A stretch of DNA of 11,644 nucleotides from Austwickia sp040006675 (GTDB lineage: Bacteria; Actinomycetota; Actinomycetes; Actinomycetales; Dermatophilaceae): assembly GCA_040006675.1 (NCBI GenBank), contig JBDTWM010000093.1, positions 1 through 11,644 of the forward strand. The letters run 5' to 3'. The position numbers and the translations under genes were made by a program. Shown here one piece after another: positions 5,350-11,644 of the stretch. Every line of letters starts with the position of its first letter. The first letter of the stretch is position 1. Below the pieces are notes generated by a model. That model had not been told where the DNA came from. It worked only from the letters and a program-made list of their open reading frames with translations, and ran no database searches.

Positions 5350-7230
5350 TCACCAGGTCTGACTGATGCCGGGCGGCCCCTGGAACTGCGTCCGGTACAG
5401 GTGCGCGTAGAGCCCCTCGGCCTGGAGCAGCTCGGCGTGCGTGCCGTGTTGCACGATCGTTCCGCCGTCGACGACCAAGATCTGGTCCGCGTCGCGGATC
5501 GTCGACAGTCGGTGGGCGATGACCACGGCGGTGCGCCCGTGCAGCGCGGCGTCGAGCGCCCGCTGCACCGCCACCTCGGACTCGCTGTCCAGGTGCGCGG
5601 TCGCCTCGTCGAGCACCACCAGGCCTGGCGCCTTGAGCAGAAGGCGAGCGATCGCAAGCCGCTGCTTCTCACCGCCGGACAGGCGGTGGCCGCGGTCGCC
5701 GACGACGGTGTCGAGTCCCTGCGGCAGGGACGCGACGAGACCCCACACCTGTGCGGCTTCCAGGGCCGCGCGCATCTCGCCGTCCTCGGCGTCCGGGCGC
5801 GCGTAGCGCAGGTTGGCGCGGATCGTGTCGTGGAAGAGATGCGCATCCTGGGTGACGACCCCGACCCGCTCCCGCAGGGAGGCGAACGTCGCCTCCCGGA
5901 CGTCGATCCCGCCGAGGCGGACGACCCCTCGGGTCGGGTCGTAGAGTCGCGACACCAGCGAGGTGATCGTGGTCTTCCCTGCTCCGCTCGGGCCGACGAG
6001 AGCCACGAGCATCCCGGGCGCGACCGTGAAGGTCACGTCACGCAGCACGTCCTGCCCGGCCGCGCGATCCCCCGCCGAGGCACCCTCCAGCGACGGCAGC
6101 GACACCTCGTCGGCGGAGGGGTAGCGAAACCACACGTCCTCGAAGGCGATCGACAGCACCGCATCGGGCAGCGGCACGGCGTCGGGCGCCTCGCGCACCA
6201 GGGGACGCAGGTCCAGCACCTCGAAGATCCGCTCGAACGACACGAGCGCAGTCATCACGTCGACCCGGACGTTGGACAACGCGATCAGTGGCCCGTACAG
6301 GCGCGCCAGCAGCGCCGTCAGCGCGAGCAGCGTCCCGACGGTCAGCGTGCCATTCGTCGCGAGCAGCCCGCCCACCCCGTACACCAACGCGGTCGCGAGC
6401 GCCGCGAGCAAGCTGAGCGTGGTCATGAACACTCCGCGGTTCCAGGCGATCTGGACGCCGATGTCCCGCACCCGCGCGGCTCCCTTCCCGTACTCGTCGT
6501 GCTCCTGCGCGGGCCGACCGAACAGCTTGACGAGCAGAGCTCCCGCGACGTTGAACCGCTCGGTCATCCGGTTGCCGAGGTCGGCGTTCAGGGTCATCTG
6601 CTCGCGAGTCAGCGAGGACAGGCGCGCCCCCATGCGGCGCGCGGGCAGCAGGAAAACTGGGAAAAGCACGAGCGAGGCCAGCGTCAGGGGCCACGACAGC
6701 ACCGCCATAGCGACGACGATCGCGACGAGAGAGACGACGTTGCTCACCACTCCGGACAGCGTGGAGGTGAACGCCTGCTGGGCCCCGATCACGTCGGAGT
6801 TGACCCGGCTGACGAGGCTGCCGGTCTGGGTGCGGGTGAAGAACGCCACCGGCTGGGAGAGCACGTGGTCGAACACCTGGGTGCGCAGGTCGAAGATCAG
6901 ACCCTCCCCGATCGAGGACGAGCACCACCGTTGAGCCACGGTCAGCAGGGAGTCCGCGACCGCCACGGCCGCGGCCAGCAGCGCCATCCGGACGACGTGT
7001 GCCGAGTCGCCCACGAGCACCCCGTGATCGATGAGGCTGCGCAGCAGGAGCGGGATGGCCACGACGAGCCCGGCATCGAGGAGGACGACGACGACGTACA
7101 GGACGATCAGGCGCCGGTACGGGCGCGCGTACCCCGCCACCCGTCGTACCGTGCCCTCCTGCAGTCGCTTCCCGTCGAGCCGATCCCGCGTCATCAGGCT
7201 CATCGAGCGCCACGGGTGCATCGTGGTCAC
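5350..7230 (-). CDS. ABC exporter half-transporter (membrane plus ATPase domain)
   Basis: This type IV (ABCB/MsbA-like) exporter has 626 residues with fused domains and would act as a dimer in the cytoplasmic membrane. The membrane domain has helices near 41-65, 79-100, a pair at about 165-205 and a pair at about 275-325. The ATPase domain shows the A-loop FRYP (368-371), Walker A GPSGAGKTT (413-421), Q-loop Gln461, signature LSGGEKQ (517-523), Walker B LVVLDE (537-542) and H-loop His573, so it should hydrolyse ATP. About 15-18 extra residues lie between the A-loop and the next strand. The start is GTG at 7228-7230, which overlaps the hydratase stop as GTGA; GGGAGAGG nine bases upstream supports it. 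The frame stays open upstream inside the hydratase gene, but that is shadow. The substrate cannot be inferred; lipids, drugs or peptides are all possible. Confidence 0.93.
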   Translation of the reverse strand: MTTMHPWRSMSLMTRDRLDGKRLQEGTVRRVAGYARPYRRLIVLYVVVVLLDAGLVVAIPLLLRSLIDHGVLVGDSAHVVRMALLAAAVAVADSLLTVAQRWCSSSIGEGLIFDLRTQVFDHVLSQPVAFFTRTQTGSLVSRVNSDVIGAQQAFTSTLSGVVSNVVSLVAIVVAMAVLSWPLTLASLVLFPVFLLPARRMGARLSSLTREQMTLNADLGNRMTERFNVAGALLVKLFGRPAQEHDEYGKGAARVRDIGVQIAWNRGVFMTTLSLLAALATALVYGVGGLLATNGTLTVGTLLALTALLARLYGPLIALSNVRVDVMTALVSFERIFEVLDLRPLVREAPDAVPLPDAVLSIAFEDVWFRYPSADEVSLPSLEGASAGDRAAGQDVLRDVTFTVAPGMLVALVGPSGAGKTTITSLVSRLYDPTRGVVRLGGIDVREATFASLRERVGVVTQDAHLFHDTIRANLRYARPDAEDGEMRAALEAAQVWGLVASLPQGLDTVVGDRGHRLSGGEKQRLAIARLLLKAPGLVVLDEATAHLDSESEVAVQRALDAALHGRTAVVIAHRLSTIRDADQILVVDGGTIVQHGTHAELLQAEGLYAHLYRTQFQGPPGISQTW

Positions 7231-8039
7231 GCGTCGGCGCCTCTCCCTGCGGCCAGGGTGCGAAGGCACCTGACCTGTGCGGCGCGTTCGGCGGCCAGTT
7301 GTTCGTCCCGCGCCCGGTGCCCGGCTCCGGCGAGCAGCGCCTTCGTCGCGCCCACGGAGGCGGCCGGGGACGCCCGAAGCGCCGCGAGCACGTCGTCCAC
7401 GGCAGCGTCGAGCTCCTCTGCGGGGACCGCAATGGATGCCAGACCGAGGCTCACGGCCTCGCCGGCGCCGACTGACCGGGCGGTGCAACAGATCTCCAGG
7501 GCCCGGGAGTAGCCGACCAGTTCGGTCAACGCGGCGGTGCCCCCCAGGTCGGGCACCAGGCCGAGGCTCGGCTCGGCCATGACGAACCGTACGTCGTCCG
7601 CGACGATCCGCAGATCGGCGCCGAGCGCGAGTTGGAAGCCGGCGCCGACCGCATGCCCCTGCACGGCGGCGACCACGATCGCGGGGCTGTCACGCCAGGC
7701 CGTGAACGCCCTCTGGTAGCCGCCGATGAGCCGGTCCGCTTCCTGGGGGTCCGTGGCGGCGAGGCTGAGCAGGTCCGGCTCGCCGGGCATCCCGCCGGGG
7801 GCGAGCATCCCGCGGTCCAGCCCGGCAGAGAACGCCTGTCCCGTGCCGTGGAGCACGGCGAAGCGAGTCCCCGCCTCTGGCGCCGCACCCTCGGACAGAC
7901 CCGTGGCGACGCCGGCCAGAGCCCGCCACAGGCTGGGGGTCTGCGCGTTGAGACGGTCAGGGGCGTCGAGGGTCACGTGCAGCACATCGCCGTCACGGCG
8001 CAGGAGAAGCTGCGGATGGGGTCGCCATTCGGTGCTCAC
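7227..8039 (-). CDS. Enoyl-CoA hydratase/isomerase family protein
   Basis: This is a crotonase-fold protein of 270 residues that probably hydrates an enoyl-CoA in the cytosol. The oxyanion-hole motifs are FSAGLD (70-75) and GHAVGAGFQ (128-136). Both catalytic glutamates of the hydratases appear conserved: Glu156 in MAEPSLGLVPDLGGT and Glu182 in ALEICCTA, aligned by spacing with rat mitochondrial hydratase Glu144 and Glu164. This favours true hydratase over isomerase or other crotonase chemistry. GTG at 8037-8039 is chosen because TATCGT lies seven bases upstream; GTG at 8046-8048 would add three residues but would overlap that -10 box. The ABC exporter begins on its stop codon, so the two are translated together. 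The physiological substrate is unknown. Confidence 0.9.
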   Translation of the reverse strand: MSTEWRPHPQLLLRRDGDVLHVTLDAPDRLNAQTPSLWRALAGVATGLSEGAAPEAGTRFAVLHGTGQAFSAGLDRGMLAPGGMPGEPDLLSLAATDPQEADRLIGGYQRAFTAWRDSPAIVVAAVQGHAVGAGFQLALGADLRIVADDVRFVMAEPSLGLVPDLGGTAALTELVGYSRALEICCTARSVGAGEAVSLGLASIAVPAEELDAAVDDVLAALRASPAASVGATKALLAGAGHRARDEQLAAERAAQVRCLRTLAAGRGADA

Positions 8040-8046
8040 GTCAGAC

Positions 8047-8052
8047 ACGATA
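8047..8052 (-). promoter_or_regulatory. -10 box of the hydratase-exporter unit (leaderless)
   Basis: On the minus strand TATCGT is followed by seven bases and GTG at 8039. It gives the hydratase and exporter their own promoter, separate from the upstream ABC-F gene. No ribosome-binding site is seen before the GTG. Confidence 0.5.
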
Positions 8053-8059
8053 GGCGACC

Positions 8060-8083
8060 GCGCCGACAGCCTGCGCCGACAGC
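8060..8083. repeat. 11-bp direct repeat in the hydratase promoter region
   Basis: GCGCCGACAGC occurs at 8060-8070 and 8073-8083, 13 bases apart start to start. The pair covers the place where the -35 element of the hydratase promoter should be. It may be a regulator site or a chance tandem duplication. Confidence 0.5.
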
Positions 8084-8111
8084 GCGTCGCGTCACCCGCC
8101 TCGTCGTGGGC

Positions 8112-8135
8112 GCGTCAGGCCCGGTGCGTCAGGCC
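8112..8135. repeat. 10-bp direct repeat across the ABC-F stop codon
   Basis: GCGTCAGGCC occurs at 8112-8121 and 8126-8135. The second copy contains the ABC-F stop (TCA on the plus strand at 8129-8131); the first lies just beyond it. The copies are 14 bases apart, so the second TGA is out of frame. No function is known. Confidence 0.5.
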
Positions 8136-9727
8136 AACGAGATCAGGTCGAGGTAGTCCTCGCTCCACAGGTCCTCGACGCCGTCCGGCAAGAGCAGCAC
8201 CCGCTCAGGCTCCAGCGCGGCGACCGCACCGTCGTCGTGGCTCACCAGCACGACCGCTCCGGTGAAGTGCCGCAGCGCGGCCAGGATCTCCTCGCGGGAG
8301 GCGGGGTCCAGGTTGTTGGTGGGCTCGTCGAGCAGCAGGATATTGGCGCTGCTCACTACGAGGGTGGCCAGCGAGAGCCGGGTCTTTTCCCCGCCGGAGA
8401 GCACGGCGGCGGGCTTGTCGGCATCGTCGCCGGAAAACAGGAAGCTGCCCAGAATCTTGCGCACCTCCGTCTCCCCCAGATCCGGTGCCGCGGTCTTCAT
8501 GTTCTGCAGCACCGTGCGCTCGACGTCGAGGTTTTCGTGCTCCTGCGCGTAATAGCCGATCTTCAGCCCGTGGCCTGGCTCGACCTGCCCGGTGTCCGGC
8601 GTCTCGACGCCGGCGAGTAGCCGCAGCAGCGTGGTCTTGCCCGCCCCGTTGAGGCCGAGGACGACGATCTTGCTCCCCCGGTCGACGGCCAGGTCGACGT
8701 CGGTGAAGACCTCTAGGGAGCCGTAGCTGCGAGACAAACCGCTCGCCCGCAGCGGCGTCTTGCCGCAGGGCGCCGGGTCGGGAAACCGGATTCTCGCCAC
8801 CTTGTCGTGCGCCCGCTCCCCGTCGACGCTCGCGAGCAGACGTTCCGCGCGACGGGCCATGTTCTGAGCTGCCACCGCCTTGGTCGCCGTCGCACGCATC
8901 TTGTCGGCCTGCGCCATCAGGGCGGCCGCCTTCTTCTGCGCGTTGACGCGCTCCCGCTTGCGGCGCCGCTCGTCGGTCTCCCGCTGGGTCAGGTATGCCT
9001 TCCAGCCGAGGTGATACTGGTCCATCTCGGCGCGGTTGGCGTCCAGATGGAAGACCTTCGTCACGACCTCGTCGAGGAGTGCCACGTCGTGGCTGATCAC
9101 CATGAGCCCGCCTCGGTGCACCTTGAGGTGATCTCGAAGCCACACGATCGAGTCGGCGTCGAGGTGGTTGGTCGGCTCGTCCAGCAGCAGCGTCTGCGCC
9201 CCGGAAAAGAGGATACGAGCCAGCTCGACACGGCGACGCTGCCCGCCCGAGAGGGTTCCCAGCTGCTGGCCGAGCACCCGGTCCTCCAGCCCCAGGGCCG
9301 CCGCGATCGCGGCGGCCTCCGACTCCGCCGCGTACCCTCCCGCCGTCTCGAACTCCTCCTGCAAGCGTGGGTAGCGCGTCATCGCCTTCTCGTGCGTCTC
9401 GCGATCGGCGCTCGCCATCGCGCCCTCGGTCTCGTGCATGCGCCGCATGATCTCGCCCAGCCCGCGAGCTGAGAGGATGCGCTGCAGGGCCAGGACGTGC
9501 AGGTCGCCGTCGCGCGGATCCTGAGGCAGATAGCCGACGGGGCCGCTTCGGGTCACGGACCCGGACGCGGGCTGGTTCCACCCCGCCAGGACCTTCGTCA
9601 GGGTCGTCTTACCGGCGCCGTTGCGCCCGACGAGGCCGATCCGGTCCCCGGGAGCGATCCCGAACGTCGCGTCCTGGAGCAGGAGGCGGCTCCCCGCCCG
9701 CAGCTCGATCTCCTTGGCCGCGATCAC
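8129..9727 (-). CDS. ABC-F family ATPase (ribosome-associated)
   Basis: This soluble protein of 532 residues has two ATPase domains and no membrane segment. ABC-F proteins bind the ribosomal E site and act in translation or in antibiotic protection. Domain 1 has Walker A GRNGAGKTT (34-42), signature LSGGQ (159-163), Walker B LLLDEPTNHLD (180-190) and SHD (212-214). A charged helical linker rich in Arg, Lys and Ala follows (about 240-310). Domain 2 has GLNGAGKTT (358-366), LSGGE (443-447), LLLDEPTNNLD (464-474) and SHD (496-498). All catalytic motifs are intact. GTG at 9725-9727 is chosen because the family usually begins directly with the first strand (MIAAKEIELRAG here) and AGGGG lies seven bases upstream; ATG at 9746-9748 would add seven residues. 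From memory it resembles mycobacterial Rv1473 more than EttA. Whether it confers drug resistance cannot be told. Confidence 0.93.
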   Translation of the reverse strand: MIAAKEIELRAGSRLLLQDATFGIAPGDRIGLVGRNGAGKTTLTKVLAGWNQPASGSVTRSGPVGYLPQDPRDGDLHVLALQRILSARGLGEIMRRMHETEGAMASADRETHEKAMTRYPRLQEEFETAGGYAAESEAAAIAAALGLEDRVLGQQLGTLSGGQRRRVELARILFSGAQTLLLDEPTNHLDADSIVWLRDHLKVHRGGLMVISHDVALLDEVVTKVFHLDANRAEMDQYHLGWKAYLTQRETDERRRKRERVNAQKKAAALMAQADKMRATATKAVAAQNMARRAERLLASVDGERAHDKVARIRFPDPAPCGKTPLRASGLSRSYGSLEVFTDVDLAVDRGSKIVVLGLNGAGKTTLLRLLAGVETPDTGQVEPGHGLKIGYYAQEHENLDVERTVLQNMKTAAPDLGETEVRKILGSFLFSGDDADKPAAVLSGGEKTRLSLATLVVSSANILLLDEPTNNLDPASREEILAALRHFTGAVVLVSHDDGAVAALEPERVLLLPDGVEDLWSEDYLDLISLA

Positions 9728-9801
9728 GCGAACACCCCTGTCCCCCATCGTCTCCGTCGTCGTCCGCGGCCCCAGCGACCGCCGCGGGAGCGTCCCGGCA
9801 T
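9724..9801 (-). CDS. Possible arginine-rich leader peptide before the ABC-F gene
   Basis: An ATG at 9799-9801 opens a 25-codon frame whose TGA stop (9724-9726) overlaps the ABC-F GTG start as GTGA. Nine of the 25 residues are Arg, five of them consecutive (RRRRR). It lies in the spacer that would be the ABC-F leader, in a different frame from the ABC-F gene. No good Shine-Dalgarno precedes it, and Arg-rich frames are easy to obtain by chance in GC-rich DNA. If translated it could couple or attenuate ABC-F expression. This is a hypothesis. Confidence 0.25.
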   Translation of the reverse strand: MPGRSRGGRWGRGRRRRRWGTGVFA

Positions 9802-9835
9802 CCGCGCTGTGGTGCGGGCGCGGTACGCGGGTCGT

Positions 9836-9842
9836 TATTCTA
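9836..9842. promoter_or_regulatory. Overlapping -10 boxes in the ABC-F/metallopeptidase spacer
   Basis: The only AT-rich patch in the 168-base divergent spacer reads TATTCT on the plus strand (9836-9841) and TAGAAT on the minus strand (9837-9842), the latter five of six matches to TATAAT. Plus-strand use would give the peptidase a leader of about 48 bases. Minus-strand use would give the ABC-F gene a leader of about 100 bases containing the small uORF. No -35 consensus is clear in either direction. Confidence 0.4.
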
Positions 9843-9895
9843 CGGGCCAACGGCGTCGCGGCCTGCGACCCCAGGCGCGAGGAGAGGACGGCTCC

Positions 9896-10831
9896 ATGAC
9901 GTTCAACGACGACGCCCGGCTCGACACCTCGCGCATCGGTGGTGGTGGCGGCGGCGGCCGCGGCGGCGGCATGATCATCGGGGGCGGCGGAGGAATCGTC
10001 GGCGTGATCGCCCTGATCCTCTACATGCTGCTGGGCGGCGGGGGGCAGGATCAAGGATCGGCTCCCCAGCAGGATCCGGCGAACCAGCTCAATAACTCGC
10101 GCATGGCCGGGGGCGGTCAGATCAGCGCCGCCGATTTCAGCAAATGCAAGAGCGGCAAGGACGCCAACAGCGACGACGAGTGCCGCATCATCGCGACCGA
10201 GAACAGCCTGTACGACTATTGGACGAAGACCTACCCGGCCTCAGTCAAGGGCAATCCGGCGTGGAAGGCCCCGAAGATCGTCATCTACAGCGGTCAGACT
10301 CAGTCCGCCTGCGGGACAGCTTCCAACCAAGTCGGTCCGTTCTATTGCCCCCTGGACAAGCAGATCTTCATCGACGCGTCGTTCTACCAGCTGCTCTCGC
10401 GGCGGTTCGGGTCCAGCGGCGGGCCCCTCGCGAAGGAGTACGTGGTGGCCCACGAGTACGGTCACGCTGTCCAGGATCAACTCGGTGTCCTCGACGAGGC
10501 GCAAAAAGACCCGCAGGGACCTGCGAGCGGCGGCGTCCGCGTCGAGCTGATGGCGGACTGCTTCGCGGGGATGTGGGTCAAGGACGCGTCCACGACCAAG
10601 GACGCCAACGGCACCACCCTGCTCCAGCCGGTCTCCCAGCAGGACATCAAGGACGCCCTGTCGGCGGCAAGCGCCGTCGGGGACGACACGATCCAGAAGA
10701 AGGTGCAGGGCCGGGTCTCCCCCGAGAACTTCACCCACGGCACGGCCGAGCAGCGGATGCGCTGGTTCATGAACGGTTACAGCAGCCAGAACATCAATTC
10801 CTGCAACACCCTGCGGGCCGGGACGCTGTAG
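9896..10831 (+). CDS. Membrane-anchored neutral zinc metallopeptidase, YpfJ type
   Basis: This is a predicted membrane-anchored zinc peptidase of 311 residues with its catalytic domain outside the cytoplasm. A short N-terminal cytosolic stretch is followed by Gly-rich sequence (15-34) and one membrane helix at about 34-46, then another Gly-rich linker. The catalytic domain carries the zinc site HEYGH (186-190) and a likely third ligand Glu218 in VELMADCFAG. Cys84 with Cys96, and Cys139 with Cys151, could form disulfides. GTAEQRMRWFMNGY near the C-terminus is typical of the family. ATG at 9896-9898 is set by GAGGAGAGG (9879-9887), eight bases upstream. The natural substrate of the family is not established. 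It is divergent from the ABC-F gene and convergent with the hydrolase gene. Confidence 0.92.
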   Translation: MTFNDDARLDTSRIGGGGGGGRGGGMIIGGGGGIVGVIALILYMLLGGGGQDQGSAPQQDPANQLNNSRMAGGGQISAADFSKCKSGKDANSDDECRIIATENSLYDYWTKTYPASVKGNPAWKAPKIVIYSGQTQSACGTASNQVGPFYCPLDKQIFIDASFYQLLSRRFGSSGGPLAKEYVVAHEYGHAVQDQLGVLDEAQKDPQGPASGGVRVELMADCFAGMWVKDASTTKDANGTTLLQPVSQQDIKDALSAASAVGDDTIQKKVQGRVSPENFTHGTAEQRMRWFMNGYSSQNINSCNTLRAGTL

Positions 10832-10854
10832 CCCGCCGGGCAGATCCGGCGGGC
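10831..10854. terminator. Bidirectional hairpin between convergent genes
   Basis: GCCCGCCGG (10831-10839) pairs perfectly with CCGGCGGGC (10846-10854) around a six-base loop. The stem begins on the last base of the peptidase stop and ends 11 bases before the hydrolase stop. No T-run flanks it on either side, as is common for actinobacterial terminators. Its placement makes termination for both genes likely. Confidence 0.7.
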
Positions 10855-10865
10855 AGCGACCACCG

Positions 10866-11644
10866 TCAGCGCGCGGGGTACCGGTCGAGCTGCTGGGCGA
10901 GAACCGAGCCGAACCGCGTGCCGAGGGCGTTGTGATCCAGACCGGCCGGCTCTTCGCGGGTCGCCGCGAAACCGCGTGAGGCGTACCAGCCCTGCCCGCG
11001 GGTGGCGTCCGACAGCGCGTTGTAACCATCCGAGGTGTTACGGCCGTCGTCGAGCCTGCCCGTGTACCAGAGCATCGGGAACGTGCCCTTGAGGGCCGGG
11101 TCGATGGTGGGCGAGGCCGAGGGGGCGCCACCTCCGCCGGTGATGACAGCGCCGCCTCCGGCGGCGAAGACCGAGCTGTGCGCCGGGAGCAAGAACTGGG
11201 TGATGAGCTGCGACCCGCCTGAATAGCCCACGAGCCAGGTGCGCTGCACGCCGAGCTCGGCGCGGATCGACGTGACCAGTGACGCCACGTAGGCGGCGTT
11301 GACTTTGCCCTTGCTCCAGAACGTGCCGTCCCGGCTCGGCGTCGCGATGGACACCGTGGCGTAACCGCGCGTGCCGGCCTGCGCGACGACACCGTTGGCG
11401 CCCCCGAGGGCCCACGTGGAGCTCGGGTTGCGGTGGCCGTACATGCCGTCGCCGTCGAGGTAGACCACCAGGCCCACCGGTGCTGAGCGTGCCACCTTGG
11501 ACGTGAACAAGTGGTAGGTCGAACTGGTGCCGGCGGCGTCGGTATAGGACGCGGACATCCGGTCCTTGACGGCGGTGACCGGCGGCGGCGTGGGGGTCGT
11601 CGGGCGCGGCGTCGGGGTCGTGGTGGGGGTCGTCGGGCGCGGCG
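10866..11644 (-). CDS. Secreted alpha/beta-hydrolase domain behind a Pro/Thr linker (5' part missing)
   Basis: The visible 258 residues are the C-terminal part of a larger protein that runs off the window. The first 21 are almost only Pro, Thr and Arg in two near-repeats, the kind of linker that joins domains in secreted actinobacterial enzymes. The domain that follows starts near SASYTDAAG and shows VVYLDGDG, the nucleophile elbow GYSGGS (Ser codon at 11220-11222), then WYTGRLDDG with a candidate acid and GLDHNALG with a candidate His, so a Ser-Asp-His triad is plausible. ITGGGGAPSASP is a flexible insert. Esterase (feruloyl, acetylxylan or polyester type) is the likeliest activity, but the substrate is not readable. 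The internal ATG at 11556-11558 is not taken as the start because the linker is in frame upstream. A signal peptide and other domains should lie beyond 11644. Confidence 0.8.
   Translation of the reverse strand, partial: PRPTTPTTTPTPRPTTPTPPPVTAVKDRMSASYTDAAGTSSTYHLFTSKVARSAPVGLVVYLDGDGMYGHRNPSSTWALGGANGVVAQAGTRGYATVSIATPSRDGTFWSKGKVNAAYVASLVTSIRAELGVQRTWLVGYSGGSQLITQFLLPAHSSVFAAGGGAVITGGGGAPSASPTIDPALKGTFPMLWYTGRLDDGRNTSDGYNALSDATRGQGWYASRGFAATREEPAGLDHNALGTRFGSVLAQQLDRYPAR
11590..11644 (-). repeat. 33-bp tandem repeat coding the Pro/Thr linker
   Basis: A 22-base segment at 11590-11611 recurs exactly at 11623-11644, giving a period of 33 bases or 11 codons. It encodes PRPTTPT twice, with TTPT or PPP between and after. 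The array continues past the window edge. Identity at the DNA level suggests recent unit duplication. Confidence 0.8.

Noticed and set aside
5401..7512. Very long plus-strand open frame (703 codons) opposite the ABC exporter
   Set aside because: The minus-strand exporter and hydratase have all family motifs. The plus-strand reading is rich in Arg, His, Gln and Val, has no recognisable domain and crosses a gene boundary, which is typical of antisense shadow frames in GC-rich DNA.
8205..9581. Second long minus-strand frame inside the ABC-F gene
   Set aside because: It is Arg/Gly/Ala-rich low-complexity translation with no motifs, in another frame of a gene whose Walker and signature motifs are intact.
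9497..9895. Upstream extension of the metallopeptidase frame
   Set aside because: It is antisense to the ABC-F start and has no family support, while ATG 9896 has a strong ribosome-binding site.
9936..9998. GGT/GGC trinucleotide run as a possible microsatellite
   Set aside because: It simply encodes the Gly-rich segment before the membrane helix of the peptidase, and the codons are mixed.
9728..10054. Upstream extension of the ABC-F frame
   Set aside because: It runs antisense to the start of the metallopeptidase. The ABC-F family begins at the first beta strand, near GTG 9727.
1..11644. Search for CRISPR, tRNA, rRNA, transposase, integrase, toxin-antitoxin or defence genes
   Set aside because: No array-like repeats with spacers, no cloverleaf-like sequence and no mobile-element or defence motifs were seen. 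Gene content is conserved metabolism, transport and secretion.

Overview
This is GC-rich DNA with strongly GC-biased third codon positions and many GTG starts. Gene content (a fabG-fabI pair with an InhA-like FabI, DUF3099, SURF1 and a secreted protein with a Pro/Thr linker) points to an actinobacterium. A member of the Micrococcales, perhaps near the Intrasporangiaceae or Dermatophilaceae, is my guess from gene content, not a measured placement. I see no tRNA, rRNA, CRISPR array, insertion sequence or phage gene. The window reads as ordinary chromosomal backbone.

Layout. Positions 1-1790 (minus strand): fabG, then fabI, then a 52-codon ORF resembling the C-terminal end of an indole-3-glycerol-phosphate-synthase-type barrel, then a hairpin at the window edge. 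Positions 1791-2078: divergent control region with a possible fabG promoter, a leader hairpin, and six TGCCC(C/T) motifs spaced 9-10 bp apart. Positions 2079-2417 (plus): a two-helix DUF3099 membrane protein, convergent with moaA (2520-3608, minus). moaA is divergent from a SURF1 gene (3642-4487, plus) across only 33 bp. Positions 4564-5319 (plus): an SDR protein without the usual Tyr/Lys pair. Positions 5350-9727 (minus): an ABC-F ATPase, then an enoyl-CoA hydratase, then an ABC exporter whose GTG start overlaps the hydratase stop. Positions 9896-10831 (plus): a membrane-anchored zinc metallopeptidase of the YpfJ type. Positions 10866-11644 (minus, truncated at the window edge): the C-terminal part of a secreted alpha/beta-hydrolase behind a Pro/Thr linker.

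Functional picture. fabG and fabI supply two reductases of type II fatty acid synthesis. MoaA makes the first intermediate of molybdenum cofactor. SURF1 serves cytochrome c oxidase assembly. The hydratase and exporter are translationally coupled, but their substrate cannot be read from sequence. The ABC-F protein probably acts on the ribosome.

The most notable signals are regulatory. Five genes (DUF3099, moaA, SURF1, the SDR and the hydratase) have a TANNNT -10 box 6-7 nt before the chosen start codon and no clear Shine-Dalgarno, which suggests leaderless mRNAs. The moaA and SURF1 promoters are packed into 33 bp. A 25-residue arginine-rich uORF may precede the ABC-F gene and overlap its start codon. 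I found no convincing new multi-gene system.
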